From contig JALWEL010000143.1 in the NCBI GenBank assembly GCA_027014065.1, positions 1 to 9,805 of the forward strand: 9,805 nt of DNA, in the 5' to 3' direction. The number at the start of each line of letters is the position of its first letter. Positions within the stretch are counted from its first letter, which is position 1. A model generated the notes under the pieces. The model saw only the letters and a program-made list of their open reading frames with translations. It was not told the origin of the DNA and did no database searches. Positions 7,078 to 9,805 of the stretch are shown piece after piece. The translations under genes were made by a program, and so were the position numbers. This DNA is from DHVE2 group archaeon. Lineage in GTDB: Archaea > Thermoplasmatota > Thermoplasmata > Thermoplasmatales > Aciduliprofundaceae.

Positions 7078-7816
7078 GGCGGTCACCCCCCACGATGTAG
7101 CACACATTGCCTTTGTGAATCATAGGTACCTTCGTTCCGTAGAGTTTCTCCAAGTTCTCTGGAGTGAGAACCTCTCCCACTGGGCCATAAGAGAGTAGAG
7201 TTTTCCGTATTAGCATCACCTTATCGGTGCATTCCACAAGAGGATTTATGTCGTGGAGAACGATGAATATGGTCTTCTCGCCTTTAAGATGATGAAGCAA
7301 ATCCACCAGTTCTCTCTTTGTCTTCACATCCGTGGCCGAGAAGGGCTCATCCAAAATTAGTATCTTCGGTTCGGTCACTAAAGCTCGCGCGAAGAGAACG
7401 CGCTGTTGCTGCCCGCCACTCAATGAATCGAATCGGTCGTTCCAGCGATCCAGCATACCAACGAATTCGAGATATTTTTTAGCCTTTTCCACGTGCTCCT
7501 TCTTAATGGTAAAGCTCTTCGAGACGAGGGGAAGCAAAACAACCTCTTTCACTTTCAAAGGCATGTTTGTGTTTATCCTCTCTCTCTGTGGCAAATACCC
7601 GATTAGCGACCTCGCCTTTTTAGGATCTTTGCCGAATATTTTTATCTCTCCATCGTAGGGAATTAAACCCAAAAGAGATTTCAAAAACGTGGTTTTTCCG
7701 GCGCCGTTGGGGCCCATGATCACCACTAAAGACGGATGCTCAACCTTCACGCACACGTTCTCGAGCGCGATTTTATTGTCGTAGCGCACCGTTAGATTTC
7801 GAACTTCAATACTCAT
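7070..7816 (-). CDS. Metal ABC transporter ATP-binding protein (ZnuC/MntA/TroB-like)
   Basis: A 248-residue ABC ATPase that powers metal import together with the adjacent permease. All catalytic motifs are intact: Walker A GPNGAGKT (35-42), Q-loop Q77, signature LSGGQQQR (132-139), Walker B ILILDEP (152-158), D-loop SATD (160-163) and H-loop H188. The signature with a QQQR run is common in the zinc/manganese importer ATPases. ATG 7816 lies inside the end of the repressor gene, giving an 11-bp overlap with a stop at 7806, and the 3' end overlaps the permease start by 8 bp. The three genes therefore form one translationally coupled operon. Pairing with an ABC-3 permease and a DtxR-type regulator supports divalent metal uptake rather than another substrate. 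Confidence 0.95.
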   Translation of the reverse strand: MSIEVRNLTVRYDNKIALENVCVKVEHPSLVVIMGPNGAGKTTFLKSLLGLIPYDGEIKIFGKDPKKARSLIGYLPQRERINTNMPLKVKEVVLLPLVSKSFTIKKEHVEKAKKYLEFVGMLDRWNDRFDSLSGGQQQRVLFARALVTEPKILILDEPFSATDVKTKRELVDLLHHLKGEKTIFIVLHDINPLVECTDKVMLIRKTLLSYGPVGEVLTPENLEKLYGTKVPMIHKGNVCYIVGGDRHA

Positions 7817-8216
7817 TAGTTACCACTTCCGGTATGGGTCTTCCGTGAGGACACCGCTTGGGATAACCTAAAAATTTGCATATGCTTTCAACACTGCCAT
7901 CGTCCAAAATACACTGCATCTGGGTGGCTATTTTGCACGCTTTGTCCAAATTCACACCCGCCTCGTAAAGCAGGGTCTCGATTACACGATGATGCCGTAT
8001 TATTCTAAGAGATTCCTCCATACCCGATGATGTGAGAATGTACTCCCTTCCCGATTTCTCCACGTACCCCTCATTTTCAAGCTTTTTTATGAACTCAAAG
8101 GCAGTTGGTCGCGATACGCCCATCTCCTCAGCCAATGTTTTCGGAGTTATTTTCTTCTCTCTTTCTCTCATCTCGTAAATTTTGAGGAGATAGGTGGAAG
8201 TGGTCGAGGTAAGCAT
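7806..8216 (-). CDS. DtxR/MntR-family metal-dependent transcriptional repressor with atypical metal site
   Basis: A 136-residue regulator lacking the C-terminal SH3-like domain of DtxR, as in MntR/TroR. Residues 1-65 form a winged helix-turn-helix (TPKTLAEEMGVSRPTAFEFIKKLENEGYVEK). The dimerisation/metal domain follows, from RHHRVIETLLYEAGV (74-88), ending in CPHGRPIPE (122-130), a family hallmark. Aligning from memory without gaps to DtxR, H76 and E80 match H79 and E83 of the ancillary site, but H98 becomes C94. The primary-site ligands M10, C102, E105 and H106 become T8, T98, Q101 and C102. A Cys-containing site, perhaps zinc-selective, is an inference. As first gene of the operon it probably represses itself and the transporter when metal is plentiful. 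The ATG abuts a palindromic operator; translation is probably leaderless. Confidence 0.9.
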   Translation of the reverse strand: MLTSTTSTYLLKIYEMREREKKITPKTLAEEMGVSRPTAFEFIKKLENEGYVEKSGREYILTSSGMEESLRIIRHHRVIETLLYEAGVNLDKACKIATQMQCILDDGSVESICKFLGYPKRCPHGRPIPEVVTNEY

Positions 8217-8217
8217 T

Positions 8218-8234
8218 GTTAGGTAATACCTAAC
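8218..8234 (-). promoter_or_regulatory. Palindromic operator of the metal-uptake operon
   Basis: GTTAGGTAATACCTAAC (plus strand) is a perfect 8-1-8 inverted repeat. Its core TTAGGTA...TACCTAA strongly resembles the DtxR-type operator pattern TTAGGTTAG.CTAACCTAA. It starts 2 bp upstream of the repressor ATG and lies between the TATA element and the presumed transcription start. Bound repressor would block RNA polymerase, implying autoregulation. I saw no second copy elsewhere in the window. Confidence 0.85.
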
Positions 8235-8235
8235 G

Positions 8236-8247
8236 AAATATTTAAGA
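8236..8247 (-). promoter_or_regulatory. TATA box of the metal-uptake operon
   Basis: On the minus strand CTTAAATATTTC, preceded by an A-tract (AAAAAATC) that could serve as BRE. The TATA core centre (about 8241) is 25-26 nt from the A of the repressor ATG, the usual archaeal TATA-to-start distance, so the mRNA should begin at the start codon. The element overlaps the stop codon (8242-8244) of the upstream surface-protein gene. Confidence 0.7.
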
Positions 8248-9805
8248 TTTTTTAAATGCCCATTCTCTGAGAGCTAAAACCACAAAAATCGCCAGAATCA
8301 TCACAGGGATTATGAGCCAAGAGCCGTAATCCACCTCAATTGGTATTTTCACCTCTTTTCCCTCTCCTTCTCCCAGTGAATTCACGGGGACGATTTTTAT
8401 CTCTCTCCACCCACCGAATAGTCCCTTCGTCATTTTTATTTCCGCATGGGTGCTCGAGGTGTTTGTCAGAACAACCCATTTCCCGTCTTTCTTCTCATAA
8501 ACCCGATAATACATTATTTTCGGAATCCCACTCATGTTTTTCGGCTCACTCCAAGAGATTTTAACCATGTCTCCTTCAATTCTAACGCTCACATTTTCCA
8601 CTGCCGGTGGGGTTTTCAAAGTAATATTAACCGGATTGCTCGCATTGCCCTCCTCTCCGCTGCAAACAGCGGTCACGTAATACTCGTAAGTGCGGTTCAT
8701 CTTCGCATCGATGTCCACGTAACTCAAATCTTCAGTGGTGGCTATTTTCTCCCCGTTCCTGTACACGTTGTACCCGCTTATGTTTACCACTTTGCTATTC
8801 ACCGGTGGCTCCCATGTTAGAACCACGTGCCCATCTTCTATCTCTAAATTCAAATTTATAGGTGCGCCAATTACAAATTCGGTTCTGACCTGAATTTCAT
8901 TGCTCTCTGGACTTTCCCCGTAATCGTTCACAGCGGTCACGTAATAGAAATATGTTTTCCCGTAGCTTATGTTGTAATCCCAATAACTCTCTCCCTTCAC
9001 CTCGGATATTCTCTTCTCTCCCCCTGCGCTGCTTCCGCGGTAAATGTAGTAAGAAGAAATTGGAGAGCCGCCGTCGTTCCCCGGGGGGTCCCATGTGAGA
9101 ATTATGCCTGCGCCTCTTTGCACTCCAGTCAAATTCCGCGGCGCGCCCGGGGCACCTTTCGGAACACCATACACTTCGTTGCTTCTCTCACTCGCACCCC
9201 CGCAATTCTCCGCAACAATGTAATAATAATATCTCAGCCCGGGGGTGACGTTGGAATCAACGTAAGTTGTGTGAGATCCATTCAATTCCGCGATTAAACT
9301 TTCATCTCCCGGCGCCAATCCTCGATACACTCGGTAATAAGCCACGTTGGAATCGCTCTCGTTCCAATGCAAAAACACGTACCCGCTTCCAAATATTGCT
9401 GTTAGCTCAGGTGCGGTTGGGGGATAGCATGGCGTAGCGTTCACTTCATTGCTTCCAGCACTTTCACCACCGGAGTTGACAGCGGTTACATAATAAAAAT
9501 AAGTGTGGTTGTTAATCACCTCGCTGTCATTGTAACTCAGATTCGCACCGCTCACCGAAGCAATGAAAACTTCATCACCCGAATGATTACCCCGGTATAT
9601 CCTATATTCCGTTATGTTATAACCCCCGTCGTAAGAAGGCTCGCTCCACGATAGAAATACAAATCCATTTCCCGGCTTCGCGCTAAGATTGCCCGGAGGA
9701 TTTGGGATGCCCTTCAAAGTGACGTTTATCTCTTTGCTGGGCGGGGATTCGCCGATTCTGTTAACTGCGGTCACATAGTAAAAATACGAAGTTCCGTTCA
9801 CCACG
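8242..9805 (-). CDS. Fibronectin type III repeat surface protein with C-terminal membrane anchor, 5' end outside window
   Basis: About 520 residues of the C-terminal part of a larger protein. The frame is open to the right edge, and the apparent GTG start at 9804 falls inside an FN3 repeat (NGTSYFYYVTAVNRIGES), so the true start is upstream. Numbering from that codon, there is a half FN3 domain (1-31), then five domains at about 33-125, 126-215, 216-308, 311-397 and 398-491. Each has a W in strand B, Y-R-(I/V)-Y-R in strand C and a YYVTAVN-type strand F; the last is divergent. A membrane helix follows (about 495-511) with a short basic tail (FKKS), placing the repeats outside the cell. About 21 N-X-S/T sequons suggest heavy glycosylation. 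The role is unknown: adhesion, S-layer association or a stalk for a missing N-terminal domain are possible. It is not obviously linked to the metal operon. Confidence 0.9.
   Translation of the reverse strand, partial: VVNGTSYFYYVTAVNRIGESPPSKEINVTLKGIPNPPGNLSAKPGNGFVFLSWSEPSYDGGYNITEYRIYRGNHSGDEVFIASVSGANLSYNDSEVINNHTYFYYVTAVNSGGESAGSNEVNATPCYPPTAPELTAIFGSGYVFLHWNESDSNVAYYRVYRGLAPGDESLIAELNGSHTTYVDSNVTPGLRYYYYIVAENCGGASERSNEVYGVPKGAPGAPRNLTGVQRGAGIILTWDPPGNDGGSPISSYYIYRGSSAGGEKRISEVKGESYWDYNISYGKTYFYYVTAVNDYGESPESNEIQVRTEFVIGAPINLNLEIEDGHVVLTWEPPVNSKVVNISGYNVYRNGEKIATTEDLSYVDIDAKMNRTYEYYVTAVCSGEEGNASNPVNITLKTPPAVENVSVRIEGDMVKISWSEPKNMSGIPKIMYYRVYEKKDGKWVVLTNTSSTHAEIKMTKGLFGGWREIKIVPVNSLGEGEGKEVKIPIEVDYGSWLIIPVMILAIFVVLALREWAFKKS
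8332..9805 (-). repeat. Tandem fibronectin III coding repeats
   Basis: Modules of about 260-280 bp repeat within the surface-protein gene. The best preserved DNA segment encodes the YFYYVTAVN strand and recurs near 8932, 9479 and 9765, with a more distant copy near 8665. Copies are diverged, so this is an old domain array rather than a fresh tandem duplication. Confidence 0.75.

Noticed and set aside
7078..7107. Upstream extension of the permease to ATG 7107
   Set aside because: The added residues do not fit the family, and ATG 7077 has GGGGTGA at good spacing.
8446..8820. 124-codon plus-strand frame opposite the FN3 gene
   Set aside because: Antisense shadow of repetitive FN3 coding sequence, with no start signal or family resemblance.
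1..9805. CRISPR array, tRNA, rRNA or insertion sequence
   Set aside because: I looked for regularly spaced short repeats, tRNA-like folds and terminal inverted repeats and found none. The only periodic DNA is the FN3 coding array.

Overview
The window looks archaeal, probably a euryarchaeon. The Aciduliprofundum/Thermoplasmata group would fit its fibronectin-III surface protein and gene style, but this is an inference and not proven. Evidence for archaea: Shine-Dalgarno (SD) sites matching the archaeal anti-SD (GGAGGT, GAGGTGAT, GGTGAT), TATA boxes about 25 nt ahead of leaderless first genes, and a glycosylation-sequon-rich surface protein. Every gene I can support lies on the minus strand, so transcription runs from high to low coordinates. 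I see no RNA genes, insertion sequences or CRISPR array.

Right part (8242-9805): the 3' end of a large surface protein with about five and a half fibronectin type III domains and a C-terminal membrane anchor.

Middle (6283-8247): a three-gene metal-uptake operon. It encodes a DtxR/MntR-family repressor, an ABC ATPase and an ABC-3 family permease, with overlapping genes. A perfect 17-bp palindrome lies between a TATA box and the repressor start codon, so the operon is probably autoregulated and leaderless. The repressor lacks most canonical metal ligands and has cysteines instead. No substrate-binding protein gene is present.

Left part (1-6238): a tightly packed type I CRISPR-Cas effector operon in the order cas6, cas8 (Cst1-like, CXXC...CXXC), cas7 (Cst2/DevR), cas5, cas3 (HD nuclease plus helicase). 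This is the gene order of the 'Tneap' subtype, usually classed with I-B. Cas6 should process crRNA. Cas8, Cas7 and Cas5 should build Cascade, and Cas3 should unwind and degrade the target. cas3 runs off the left edge, and cas4-cas1-cas2 may follow outside the window.

The most interesting signal is inside cas8. A perfect 8-nt Shine-Dalgarno sequence (GAGGTGAT) sits 6 nt before an in-frame ATG at 4129, and base composition changes at that point. This predicts a separately translated 119-residue small subunit (Cas11) from the 3' end of cas8. The central part of cas8 and the HD-nuclease part of cas3 are markedly AT-rich compared with the rest of the operon.
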